Shown in pieces: positions 9,098-17,888 of a stretch of 64,000 bases of DNA. Made by a program: the position numbers and the translations under genes. Origin of the DNA: Rhizobium sp. 11515TR (GTDB taxonomy: Bacteria; Pseudomonadota; Alphaproteobacteria; Rhizobiales; Rhizobiaceae); the NCBI RefSeq assembly GCF_002277895.1, contig NZ_CP022998.1, positions 2,461,501 through 2,525,500 of the forward strand. Reading direction: 5' to 3'. The first letter of the stretch is position 1, and each line of letters starts with the position of its first letter. The notes beneath the pieces are model-generated. The model saw nothing but the letters and a program-made list of their open reading frames with translations, had not been told where the DNA came from and did no database searches.

Positions 9098-10621
9098 ATG
9101 GCTCACGACGTAGAGCGACTTCTGACGGCGACAGGTTTTTGTAAATATTTCCCCGGTTCGACCGCTCTCGATCATGTCGATTTCACATTGATGCGCGGCG
9201 AGGTTCATGCGCTTCTCGGCGAGAACGGTGCTGGAAAATCGACCCTGATCAAATGCATGACGGGTGCCTATCGCCGCGATGCGGGTACTCTGGTTCTCGA
9301 TGGAGCCGAGATCGATCCGCATGACACGCTTGCCGCGCAGAAGCTCGGTATTGGAACCGTCTACCAGGAAGTGAACCTGCTGCCCAATCTGAGCGTAGCG
9401 GAAAACTTGTTTCTGGGTCGCCAGCCGCGGCGCTTCGGGATGGTCAGCAGCCGCGTCATGAATAAGATGGCAAGAGATCTGCTGTCACAATATGGCCTGG
9501 ATATCGATGTCAGCCGCCAGCTCGATCGCTTTTCGGTTGCCATTCAGCAGGTGATCGCCATCGCCCGCGCCGTCGACCTCTCCGGCAAGGTCCTCATTCT
9601 CGATGAGCCCACTGCGAGCCTGGATACGCATGAAGTCGAGATGCTGTTCGGTATCGTCAGGCGATTGAAACAGCGCGGGCTGGGAATTGTCTTCATCACG
9701 CATTTCCTGGAGCAGGTTTACGAAATCTGCGATCGCATCACTGTTCTCCGCAACGGCCGGCTGGTCGGCACGCGCGAGGCGGACGGTCTTCCGCGGCAGA
9801 CCCTGATCGCCATGATGCTCGGTCGCGAACTCGCCGAGACTGAAAGCACGATAAAGCAGAGCGAGACGGAAAGCGGCCCGGTCAGATATCATTTCACGAA
9901 TTTCGGCAAGCGCGGCAAGATCAAGCCTTTCGACATGGAGGTGCGCGTCGGCGAAGTGGTCGGCATTGCCGGCCTGCTTGGTTCCGGACGGACGGAGACC
10001 GCCGAAGTGCTCTTCGGCGTCGAGCGCGCCGACAGCGGCGAGGCGAAGATCGAAGGCAAGACTATTGCGCTTTCCAGTCCGCGCGCCGCGATCAAGAGCG
10101 GCTTCGGCTTTTGCCCGGAAGATCGCAAGACCGATGGGATCATCGGTGATCTCTCCATTCGCGAAAATATCGTCATGGCGTTGCAGGCAAGGCGCGGCTG
10201 GGCAAGGCCCTTGCCGCGCAGCGAGCAGAACGCCATCGCCGATCGCTACATCAAGGCGCTGGATATCCGCACGACCGACCGGGAAAAGCCGATCAGGCTC
10301 CTTTCTGGTGGCAACCAGCAGAAAGCGATCCTTGCGCGATGGCTGGCAACCAATCCGAGCTTCCTCATTCTGGATGAACCGACGCGCGGGATCGATGTCG
10401 GTGCCCACGCGGAAATCATTCGATTGATCGAGGATCTTTGCCGGCAGGGAATGTCCCTGGTGGTCATTTCATCCGAACTTGAGGAGCTTGTCGCCTATAG
10501 TTCGCGCGTCATTGTCCTGCGCGACCGCGAACATATTGCTGAGTTGGCCGGAAGTGAGATAACGGCTGGAAATATCGTCGAGGCCATCGCCACGGCTCAA
10601 AAGACGCGGGAGGACGCATGA
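9098..10621 (+). CDS. ytfR: Galactofuranose-type ABC importer, double ATPase (YtfR-like)
   Basis: 507-residue tandem ATPase of the carbohydrate-uptake-2 class (RbsA/MglA/YtfR). First domain: Walker A GENGAGKST near residue 47, Walker B LILDEPTAS near 166. Second domain: degenerate Walker A GLLGSGRTE, signature LSGGNQQKA and Walker B FLILDEPTRGID near residue 430. Starts at ATG 9098 after AAGGAAATT. It overlaps the first permease gene by four bases (ATGA), so translation is coupled. Confidence 0.92.
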   Translation: MAHDVERLLTATGFCKYFPGSTALDHVDFTLMRGEVHALLGENGAGKSTLIKCMTGAYRRDAGTLVLDGAEIDPHDTLAAQKLGIGTVYQEVNLLPNLSVAENLFLGRQPRRFGMVSSRVMNKMARDLLSQYGLDIDVSRQLDRFSVAIQQVIAIARAVDLSGKVLILDEPTASLDTHEVEMLFGIVRRLKQRGLGIVFITHFLEQVYEICDRITVLRNGRLVGTREADGLPRQTLIAMMLGRELAETESTIKQSETESGPVRYHFTNFGKRGKIKPFDMEVRVGEVVGIAGLLGSGRTETAEVLFGVERADSGEAKIEGKTIALSSPRAAIKSGFGFCPEDRKTDGIIGDLSIRENIVMALQARRGWARPLPRSEQNAIADRYIKALDIRTTDREKPIRLLSGGNQQKAILARWLATNPSFLILDEPTRGIDVGAHAEIIRLIEDLCRQGMSLVVISSELEELVAYSSRVIVLRDREHIAELAGSEITAGNIVEAIATAQKTREDA

Positions 10622-11646
10622 GCTCGCCAATCAAAACCTCCTTGCTTCGACTGATGCCTCAGCTCATTGCGCTCGCGGTTATTCTTCTGTTGAATTTCAT
10701 CATGTTCCCGCATTTCTTTCATCTCGAAGTTCAGAATGGAAGGCTCTACGGGAGCTTGGTAGACGTGCTCAATCGTGGTGCGCCGGTAGCGCTGCTCGCC
10801 ATCGGCATGACGCTGGTCATCGCCACGAAAGGGATCGATCTATCCGTCGGTGCGGTCATCGCGATTTGCGGTGCTGTCGCGGCTTCTTCGATTGTTGCCG
10901 GCTACTCGCTTTCCTATACGCTGCTCTTGACGATCGGCATCGGTCTGGCATGTGGGCTCTGGAACGGATTCCTCGTCGCCGTACTCGATATCCAGCCCAT
11001 CATCGCAACGCTGGTGCTAATGGTGGCCGGCCGCGGCATTGCGCAATTGATCACTGAGGGGGCGATCCTCACCTTCAACAATGACGGGCTGATCTTCCTC
11101 GGCAGCGGCTCCTTCGCCGCTCTGCCGATGCCGGTAGTGATCTGGCTTGTCGCTGCGCTTTTGGTGATCGCTTTGGTGCGGCGCACAGCTCTCGGAATGC
11201 TGGTCGAAGCCATTGGCATCAATCGCCGGGCAAGCACCTTGTCCGGTATCCGGACCCCGGTCCTGCTGATTGCGGTTTATGCATTGAGCGGCCTTTGTGC
11301 CTCCATCGCCGGCATCATCGTCACGGCCGATATCAAGGGTGCGGACGCCAACAATGCCGGTCTGTGGCTTGAGCTGGATGCGATCCTTGCGGTCGTGGTC
11401 GGCGGCAATTCGCTGCTTGGCGGCCGGTTCAGCATCGTCGGTTCGCTGATCGGCGCGATGATCATTCAATCGGTCAATACAGGCATCCTGCTCTCCGGCT
11501 TTCCGCCCGAGTTCAATCTGGTGATCAAGGCGATCATCGTCATCGTCATTCTGGTCATCCAATCGCCCGCCATGCAGTCCGCAACCGCATTCTTCTGGCG
11601 CCGGCGCGCCGAGGGGCAGATGGTGCAAAAGGAGCAGGCAAAGTGA
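10618..11646 (+). CDS. ytfT: Galactofuranose-type ABC importer, permease (YtfT-like)
   Basis: 342-residue membrane subunit of the BPD_transp_2 family, with multiple hydrophobic helices. Segments match E. coli YtfT closely: RGAPVALLAIGMTLVIAT near residue 45, KGIDLSVGAV, DIKGADANNAGLWLELDAI near 235, and NTGILLSGFPPEFN near 285. YtfT and YjfF together form the permease pair. Four-base overlaps at both ends (with ytfR and the second permease) show a tightly coupled operon. Confidence 0.92.
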   Translation: MSSPIKTSLLRLMPQLIALAVILLLNFIMFPHFFHLEVQNGRLYGSLVDVLNRGAPVALLAIGMTLVIATKGIDLSVGAVIAICGAVAASSIVAGYSLSYTLLLTIGIGLACGLWNGFLVAVLDIQPIIATLVLMVAGRGIAQLITEGAILTFNNDGLIFLGSGSFAALPMPVVIWLVAALLVIALVRRTALGMLVEAIGINRRASTLSGIRTPVLLIAVYALSGLCASIAGIIVTADIKGADANNAGLWLELDAILAVVVGGNSLLGGRFSIVGSLIGAMIIQSVNTGILLSGFPPEFNLVIKAIIVIVILVIQSPAMQSATAFFWRRRAEGQMVQKEQAK

Positions 11647-12611
11647 ATTCGAAATATCTCCCGCTGCTTGCGACCATCGTCATCTTCATTCTGGCTTATG
11701 CCGGCTGCGTGACACAGTATCCCAACATGCTGTCGACACGCGTGGTTGGCAACCTTTTGACCGATAATGCCTTTCTCGGTATTGCAGCTGTCGGCATGAC
11801 ATTCGTCATCATCTCCGGCGGAATTGATCTGTCCATCGGATCGGTCATTGCCTTTACCGGCGTGTTCCTGGCGATCGTCCTTCGCGATACCACGATCCAT
11901 CCCCTGATCGCTTTCGCTCTGGTTCTTGTGATCACGACAATTTTTGGCGCCGGCATGGGCGCCATTATCCACTATCTCAGCATGCCGCCCTTCATCGTGA
12001 CATTGGCCGGCATGTTCCTAGCGCGGGGTATCGCCTTCGTGCTGTCGATCGACAGCATTCCGATAGAGCATGACTTCTATTCTCAGCTCAATGATTTCTA
12101 TTGGCTGATGCCCGGCGGCGGCCGGCTGACCTTGATCGGCGGTCTCATGCTGCTCGTCTTTGCCGGCGGCATTGTGCTGGCGCATCGCACCCGTTTTGGT
12201 GCCAATGTCTACGCGCTGGGTGGGGGTGCGCAGACCGCGGAACTGATGGGCGTGCCCGTGGGAAGAACGACCATCCAGATCTACGCTCTGTCCGGCTTTC
12301 TTGCCGGTCTATCCGGAATCGTTTTTTCCATTTATACGTCAGCGGGATATTCGCTTGCCACGGTCGGCGTCGAACTCGATGCGATCGCTGCCGTGGTTAT
12401 AGGCGGAACACTGCTGACGGGAGGAGCGGGGTTCGTCGGAGGAACACTCATCGGAATTCTCATACAGGGCTTGATTCAGACCTACATCACCTTCGATGGA
12501 ACGCTTTCCAGCTGGTGGACGAAGATATTGATCGGCTTGTTGCTGTTTGCCTTTATTCTGATGCAGAAGGGACTTCTGCTGCTTTCCCGCTTGAATCGAC
12601 GATATGCCTGA
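11643..12611 (+). CDS. yjfF: Galactofuranose-type ABC importer, second permease (YjfF-like)
   Basis: 322-residue membrane subunit. GTG start at 11643 overlaps the stop of the preceding gene (GTGA). Diagnostic YjfF segments are present: LLTDNAFLGIAAVGMTF near residue 40, SGGIDLSIGSVIAFTG, DSIPIEHDFY near 140 and TFDGTLSSWWTKI near 285. An eight-base overlap follows with the GntR regulator gene, so the regulator is probably made from the same transcript. Confidence 0.92.
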   Translation: MNSKYLPLLATIVIFILAYAGCVTQYPNMLSTRVVGNLLTDNAFLGIAAVGMTFVIISGGIDLSIGSVIAFTGVFLAIVLRDTTIHPLIAFALVLVITTIFGAGMGAIIHYLSMPPFIVTLAGMFLARGIAFVLSIDSIPIEHDFYSQLNDFYWLMPGGGRLTLIGGLMLLVFAGGIVLAHRTRFGANVYALGGGAQTAELMGVPVGRTTIQIYALSGFLAGLSGIVFSIYTSAGYSLATVGVELDAIAAVVIGGTLLTGGAGFVGGTLIGILIQGLIQTYITFDGTLSSWWTKILIGLLLFAFILMQKGLLLLSRLNRRYA

Positions 12612-13374
12612 GGGAGGGACAGAGCGCTTGCGCGACCGATTGCTTGACACCGGAAAACCAGAGGGAAAATCGCGCACGAGCCACGCTCAGGTGGTCGATG
12701 AACTGGGTAAGGCGATCGTCTCTGGCGCTTTTCCGATCGGAAGCATTCTTCCCGGCGACAGCGAGCTTCTGCAACGATTCAAGGTATCGCGCACGGTCCT
12801 GCGTGAGAGTATGAAGACTTTGGCCGCAAAGGGGCTTGTGGTGCCGCGTGCGCGCGTCGGCACGCGCGTCACCGAGAAGATCCATTGGAACATGTTCGAC
12901 AATGAGGTGCTCAACTGGCATTTCGAAAGCGGCGTCAACAAGGAGTTCCTTCTCCATCTTTACGATATACGCATGGCATTCGAGCCTTTTGCCGCAAGCC
13001 TCGTGGCGGAAAGGGCCAGTCGAGAGGACATCGAACTGCTTCGCAGTCTTGCCGCTGCCATGGCAGCGGCGCATCATACTTCCGATAGCCTGGCGGTCGC
13101 CGATCTGCATTTCCACCTGGCAATTACGGAGGCTTCGCAGAACCCATTCATGCGATCGCTGGGCGGACTTATCGAAGCCGCACTCGTCGGCATGTTCCGC
13201 ATGAGCGCGCCGCCTTCAACCAATGGCTTCGCCAATATTGCGGATACGCATATGGCCATAGTGGACGCGATAGCGGCGCGTGACGGACTTTCGGCCCATA
13301 AGGCGATGGAATTTGTGATCATCGATGGGCGCCAACATGTTCTTGAAGCTTTCGAGGCTCTTGCCGAAGCCTGA
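12604..13374 (+). CDS. GntR-family regulator with FCD ligand domain
   Basis: 256-residue FadR-subfamily regulator. Residues about 25-95 form the winged helix (HAQVVDELGKAIVSGAF, then SELLQRFKVSRTVLRESMKTL as the recognition region in two parts). The rest is an all-helical FCD domain with the metal-ligand pattern D-L-H-F-H-L near residue 163 and a later D-TH-MAI near 218. Metabolite-responsive repressors of this group usually sit beside the genes they control; here it overlaps the importer operon by eight bases, so autoregulated control of that importer is likely. Confidence 0.88.
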   Translation: MPEGGTERLRDRLLDTGKPEGKSRTSHAQVVDELGKAIVSGAFPIGSILPGDSELLQRFKVSRTVLRESMKTLAAKGLVVPRARVGTRVTEKIHWNMFDNEVLNWHFESGVNKEFLLHLYDIRMAFEPFAASLVAERASREDIELLRSLAAAMAAAHHTSDSLAVADLHFHLAITEASQNPFMRSLGGLIEAALVGMFRMSAPPSTNGFANIADTHMAIVDAIAARDGLSAHKAMEFVIIDGRQHVLEAFEALAEA

Positions 13375-13476
13375 AGGTCGCCTTCAAATTCGCCGTGGTT
13401 CCTCGCTCGACTTGTTGATATGAGGGGAGTCGCCCGGCCCCCGGGCGGCGCTTGACCGTATATCTCGGAGCTTGAA

Positions 13477-14838
13477 ATGGAACGCAGCTGCCTCGCCATC
13501 ATCCTCGCCGCCGGCGACAGTACCCGCATGAAGTCGTCGATGTCGAAGGTCCTGCACCCGATTGCCGGACGTCCGATGATCGCCCATGTCATGGAGGCGA
13601 TCGCCAGGACCGGGATTTCAGCCGCTGCTCTGGTGGTCGGACGCGATGCGGATGAGGTCAGTGCCGCAGCGTCGATCGGCGATATTACCGTCGAATCCTA
13701 TCTGCAGAAGGAGCGGCTCGGCACGGGCCATGCCGTGTTGGCGGCGCGCGAGGCGATTGCCCGCGGATATGACGATATTATCGTTGCCTATGGAGACGTC
13801 CCTCTGCTGACGGATGTGCCGCTTCGTGCGGCCCGCCAGGGACTGGCCGATGGCAATGACATCGTCGTCATCGGCTTTCATACGGAGCATCCCAACGTCT
13901 ATGGCCGCTTGCTGGTCAAGAATGGCGAACTGATCGCCATTCGAGAAGCCAAGGACGCCACCGATGCCGAACTGGCGATAAAGTGGTGCAATAGCGGGCT
14001 GATGGCGATCAACGGCCGCAAGGCGCTGGAGCTTCTCGACCGCATCGGCAATAACAATGCCAAGGGCGAATATTATCTGACCGATCTCGTCGAGATCGCC
14101 CGCTCACTGGGTGGCCGCGCCGTTGCGGTCGATGCGCCCGAGGTCGAAATGACCGGCTGCAACAATCGGGCCGAGCTCGCCTTCATCGAGCGCCTCTGGC
14201 AGGAGCGGCGCCGGCAGGAGCTTATGCTGTCGGGCGTGACCATGGTCGCGCCAGAAACCGTGTTCCTCGCCTATGACACCGTGATCGGCCAGGATGCGTT
14301 GATCGAACCGAATGTCGTCTTCGGTCCCGGTGCGGTGATCGAGGGCGGCGCGGTCATCCATGCCTTCTCGCATATCGAGGGCGCCCATGTCAGCGCCGGC
14401 GCGACGGTTGGGCCGTTTGCGCGGCTGCGTCCGGGTGCGGATCTGGCCGGCGGTGCCAAGGTCGGCAATTTCTGCGAGGTCAAGAACGGCAAGATCGGCG
14501 AGGGCGCCAAGGTCAATCATCTTACCTACATCGGCGATGCGACGATCGGCGCCGGCAGCAACATCGGTGCGGGCACGATCACCTGCAATTATGATGGGGT
14601 CAACAAACATGAGACGCATATCGGCGCCAATGCTTTCGTCGGTTCGAACTCATCGCTGGTCGCGCCCATCCGCATCGGCGCCGGCGCATATATTGCTTCC
14701 GGCAGTGTCATCACCGATGATGTTCCGGCGGATGCGCTGGCCTTCGGTCGCGCTCGCCAGGAAGTAAAGCCGGAGCGGGCCAAGGTGATCCGCGAACGAG
14801 CTCTTGCCATCAAGGCGGCGAAGAAGGGTGGTCACTAA
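13477..14838 (+). CDS. glmU: Bifunctional GlcN-1-P acetyltransferase / GlcNAc-1-P uridyltransferase
   Basis: Makes UDP-N-acetylglucosamine, precursor of peptidoglycan, lipopolysaccharide and Nod factor backbones. 453 residues, the family's normal length. The N-terminal pyrophosphorylase domain has the [11 protein letters not shown] nucleotide-binding loop (residues 9-19; the family's GxGTRMxS) and GTGHAVLAA near 85. The C-terminal half is a left-handed beta-helix of hexapeptide repeats with [10 protein letters not shown] near 330 and the [15 protein letters not shown] acetyl-CoA site near 370. It is followed by glmS, the enzyme that makes its glucosamine-6-phosphate precursor. Confidence 0.97.
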   Translation: MERSCLAIILAAGDSTRMKSSMSKVLHPIAGRPMIAHVMEAIARTGISAAALVVGRDADEVSAAASIGDITVESYLQKERLGTGHAVLAAREAIARGYDDIIVAYGDVPLLTDVPLRAARQGLADGNDIVVIGFHTEHPNVYGRLLVKNGELIAIREAKDATDAELAIKWCNSGLMAINGRKALELLDRIGNNNAKGEYYLTDLVEIARSLGGRAVAVDAPEVEMTGCNNRAELAFIERLWQERRRQELMLSGVTMVAPETVFLAYDTVIGQDALIEPNVVFGPGAVIEGGAVIHAFSHIEGAHVSAGATVGPFARLRPGADLAGGAKVGNFCEVKNGKIGEGAKVNHLTYIGDATIGAGSNIGAGTITCNYDGVNKHETHIGANAFVGSNSSLVAPIRIGAGAYIASGSVITDDVPADALAFGRARQEVKPERAKVIRERALAIKAAKKGGH

Positions 14839-14953
14839 ACCCTTAGGTGACCGACGTAACGGTCGGAAATCGAAAGTGACCGTTATGCCAATTGAGAAAA
14901 TTGCAGGAATGATTAGGACTTGCCCTCATATCTGAGGCCAGACGGAGAGTTGC

Positions 14954-16780
14954 ATGTGCGGCATTGTTGGGATCGTCGGAACGAAGCCGGTGGCGGACCG
15001 CCTGGTGGATGCACTGCGGCGGCTCGAATATCGCGGTTATGATTCCGCCGGTGTCGCGACGATCCATGACGGCGTGATGGATCGCCGCCGCGCGGAGGGA
15101 AAGCTCTTCAATCTGGAAAAGCGTCTCGAGTCGGATCCTTTGCCCGGTACGACGGGAATTGCGCACACGCGCTGGGCAACGCACGGCGTTCCGAATGAAA
15201 CCAATGCCCATCCGCATTTCGTCGAAGGCGTTGCAGTCGTTCACAACGGCATTATCGAGAACTTCTCCGAGCTGCGTGAAGAGCTGAGGGCCGAAGGCCA
15301 GGAATTTGCCTCGCAGACGGATACGGAAGTCGTCGCCCATCTATTGGCGAAATACGTTCGCGAGGGCCTGGACGCACGTTCGGCCATGCTGAAAATGCTG
15401 AACCGCGTGACGGGTGCCTACGCGTTGGCCGTGATGTTTCAAAACGATCCCGGCACGCTGATGGCGGCGCGTTCCGGCCCGCCGCTTGCCGTTGGTTATG
15501 GCAAGGGCGAGATGTTCCTGGGCTCGGATGCGATCGCGCTTGCGCCTTTCACCAACGAAATCACCTATCTTGTCGATGGCGACTGCGCCATCGTCACCCA
15601 TGCCGGGGCGACCATTCTCGATTTCAGCGGCCAGGAAGTGAGCCGGCCGCGGCAGATTTCCCAGGCGACCGCCTACGTGGTCGACAAGGGCAATCATCGT
15701 CACTTCATGGAAAAGGAAATCTACGAACAGCCAGAGGTCATCTCCCATGCGCTGAGCCATTACGTCGATTTCGCCAGCCATCGCGTGCGCCCGGACGTCT
15801 CGACGATCGATTTCGGCGGCGTATCCGGCCTCGCGATATCAGCCTGCGGCACCGCTTATCTCGCGGGCTTGGTGGGTAAATACTGGTTCGAGCGCTACGC
15901 GCGCCTGCCGGTCGAAATCGACGTAGCCTCCGAATTCCGCTATCGCGAAATGCCGTTGTCGCCGTCGCAGGCGGCGCTGTTCATTTCCCAGTCCGGCGAA
16001 ACCGCGGATACCTTGGCTTCGCTGCGCTATTGCCGGGACAACGGCCTGAAGATCGGCGCCGTGGTCAATGTCAGGGAATCGACCATCGCGCGTGAATCCG
16101 ACGCGGTGTTTCCGATCCTGGCAGGTCCCGAGATCGGCGTCGCCTCGACGAAGGCTTTCACCTGCCAGTTAGCGGTTCTCGCATCGCTCGCGATAGGGGC
16201 AGGCGTCGCTCGAGGGACGGTCAGCGCCAAGGATGAACAGGAAATGGTGCGCCATCTCGTCGAGATGCCGCGTATCATGGCGAATGTGCTGAATATCATC
16301 CAGCCGCAGATGGAAAGCCTGTCGCGCGAAATCTCGAAGTTCAAGGACGTGCTCTATTTGGGTCGCGGCACCAGCTTCCCGCTCGCCATGGAAGGCGCGC
16401 TTAAGTTGAAGGAAATCTCTTATATCCACGCCGAAGGCTATGCAGCTGGCGAGTTGAAGCACGGGCCGATCGCACTGATCGACGAGAATATGCCAGTCAT
16501 CGTCATTGCTCCGCATGACCGCTTCTTCGACAAGACCGTTTCCAACATGCAGGAAGTGGCGGCGCGCGGCGGCCGAATCATCTTCATCACGGATGAGCTT
16601 GGCGCGGCAGCCTCGACGTTGCCGACCATGGCGACGATCACCTTGCCCGTCGTTGATGAGATCATCGCGCCAATCATATTCTCGCTGCCGATTCAATTGC
16701 TTGCCTATCATACTGCCGTCTTCATGGGCACGGACGTCGATCAGCCGCGCAATCTCGCCAAATCGGTCACCGTGGAATAG
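14954..16780 (+). CDS. glmS: Glutamine:fructose-6-phosphate aminotransferase
   Basis: Makes glucosamine-6-phosphate from fructose-6-phosphate and glutamine, the first step of amino-sugar synthesis. 608 residues. The N-terminal glutaminase domain has the catalytic Cys2 exposed after Met removal (MCGIVGIVG), RWATHG near residue 74 and the NGIIEN loop near 100. The C-terminal isomerase part contains two SIS domains, with SQSGETADT near 348 and STKAFT near 400, and ends in PRNLAKSVTVE, the standard C-terminus. The 115-base gap from glmU shows no ribozyme-like structure. Confidence 0.97.
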   Translation: MCGIVGIVGTKPVADRLVDALRRLEYRGYDSAGVATIHDGVMDRRRAEGKLFNLEKRLESDPLPGTTGIAHTRWATHGVPNETNAHPHFVEGVAVVHNGIIENFSELREELRAEGQEFASQTDTEVVAHLLAKYVREGLDARSAMLKMLNRVTGAYALAVMFQNDPGTLMAARSGPPLAVGYGKGEMFLGSDAIALAPFTNEITYLVDGDCAIVTHAGATILDFSGQEVSRPRQISQATAYVVDKGNHRHFMEKEIYEQPEVISHALSHYVDFASHRVRPDVSTIDFGGVSGLAISACGTAYLAGLVGKYWFERYARLPVEIDVASEFRYREMPLSPSQAALFISQSGETADTLASLRYCRDNGLKIGAVVNVRESTIARESDAVFPILAGPEIGVASTKAFTCQLAVLASLAIGAGVARGTVSAKDEQEMVRHLVEMPRIMANVLNIIQPQMESLSREISKFKDVLYLGRGTSFPLAMEGALKLKEISYIHAEGYAAGELKHGPIALIDENMPVIVIAPHDRFFDKTVSNMQEVAARGGRIIFITDELGAAASTLPTMATITLPVVDEIIAPIIFSLPIQLLAYHTAVFMGTDVDQPRNLAKSVTVE

Positions 16781-16957
16781 GACAACTTCCGTCCCGCATT
16801 TGCTGTCACGTCGTCGTGAGTTGGGCGTTTGTTCGGCTCGCGAACGCGGCTGGCGGGTTGTATGCCGCGCTGATTTCTGGCACGATTCCTATACCGAGAT
16901 GGTGGGGAGGATTTGCCTGAAAGCGGTAGGCGGCGGAACGGAGTTTTCGAGCGGCGA

Positions 16958-17659
16958 ATGACTGAAAAACTCATCAAAATGTCCGTAACCACGCGGATCA
17001 GAAACAATTTCCTGGCCGGCCTGATTATCTGCGCTCCGATCGCCATTACACTGTGGCTGACCTGGTCCGTCGTCCATTGGGCCGATAGCTGGGTTCGCCC
17101 TTATATTCCCGCGCGCTACGATCCCGAAAGCTATCTGAACTTCGCCGTTCCCGGTACCGGCCTGGTGATCGCGATGATCTTCATCACGATCGTCGGCTTT
17201 CTGGCCAAGAACCTGATCGGTCAGAGCATCGTCCGCTTCGGAGAATCGATCGTCAACCGCGTGCCGCTGGTGCGGACCATCTATAAGAGCGTCAAACAGA
17301 TCTTCGAGACTGTGTTGAAAGAGCAGGGCACATCCTTCAAGAAGGTGGGGCTGATCGAATATCCAAGCCCAGGCCTCTGGTCCATGGTGTTCATATCGAC
17401 AGATGCCAAGGGTGAGATTGCTTCGAAATTCAACGCCATGGGGCAGGACATGGTGGCGGTCTTCCTGCCGCCGACGCCCGTGCCGACGGCCGGCTTCCTT
17501 GTCTTCGTTCCGCGCGAAAAGATCACCGTGCTCGATATGAGCCCGGAGGATGGCGCCAAGCTGCTGATCTCGGGCGGCCTTGTGTCGCCCGAATTCAAGG
17601 AAGAACTGGTGGCAACGAAGAGCTTGCGTCCGCCGGTTCCGATGAAATCTTTGAGCTAA
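16958..17659 (+). CDS. DUF502 family membrane protein
   Basis: 233-residue protein of unknown function. Two hydrophobic segments (about residues 14-37 and 63-85) anchor it, followed by a soluble domain with the conserved LVRTIYKSVKQIFET and KKVGLIEYPSPGLW segments and the family's PTPVPTAGFL motif near 175. The family is widespread in bacteria, and plant relatives (COV proteins) affect vascular patterning; the bacterial role is not known. ATG 16958 is chosen because it starts directly before the conserved basic N-terminus; an upstream TTG at 16913 would add a poorly conserved stretch. Confidence 0.85.
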   Translation: MTEKLIKMSVTTRIRNNFLAGLIICAPIAITLWLTWSVVHWADSWVRPYIPARYDPESYLNFAVPGTGLVIAMIFITIVGFLAKNLIGQSIVRFGESIVNRVPLVRTIYKSVKQIFETVLKEQGTSFKKVGLIEYPSPGLWSMVFISTDAKGEIASKFNAMGQDMVAVFLPPTPVPTAGFLVFVPREKITVLDMSPEDGAKLLISGGLVSPEFKEELVATKSLRPPVPMKSLS

Positions 17660-17888
17660 AATGCTCATCTTCCAATGGTTGGATCAATAGCTTCGCGTTT
17701 TGCGCGAACTGTCATGCCTCTATCATATTGACACCTTAGATCGTCTGTCGGGGCAGATAATCGCATGTATCTCAACATCGAATGTTCGGGGCACGGGCGC
17801 CGAGCTGCGGCTCTTCAACGCGGTCCGCAAACAGGCGGGAGATGGATGTCGTTGCCTTCACAAAGGTTTTTATCAGGAGGATATTATC

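Noticed and set aside
13431..13447. CGCCCGG/CCGGGCG hairpin between the GntR gene and glmU
   Set aside because: No T-run and GC-only arms; not called a terminator.
14854..14869. CCGAC-N6-GTCGG hairpin after glmU
   Set aside because: Short, no T-run; no clear regulatory role for glmS.
17728..17761. TTGACA followed by GATAAT upstream of the phytase-like gene
   Set aside because: Spacer is about 22 bases, too long for a normal promoter.
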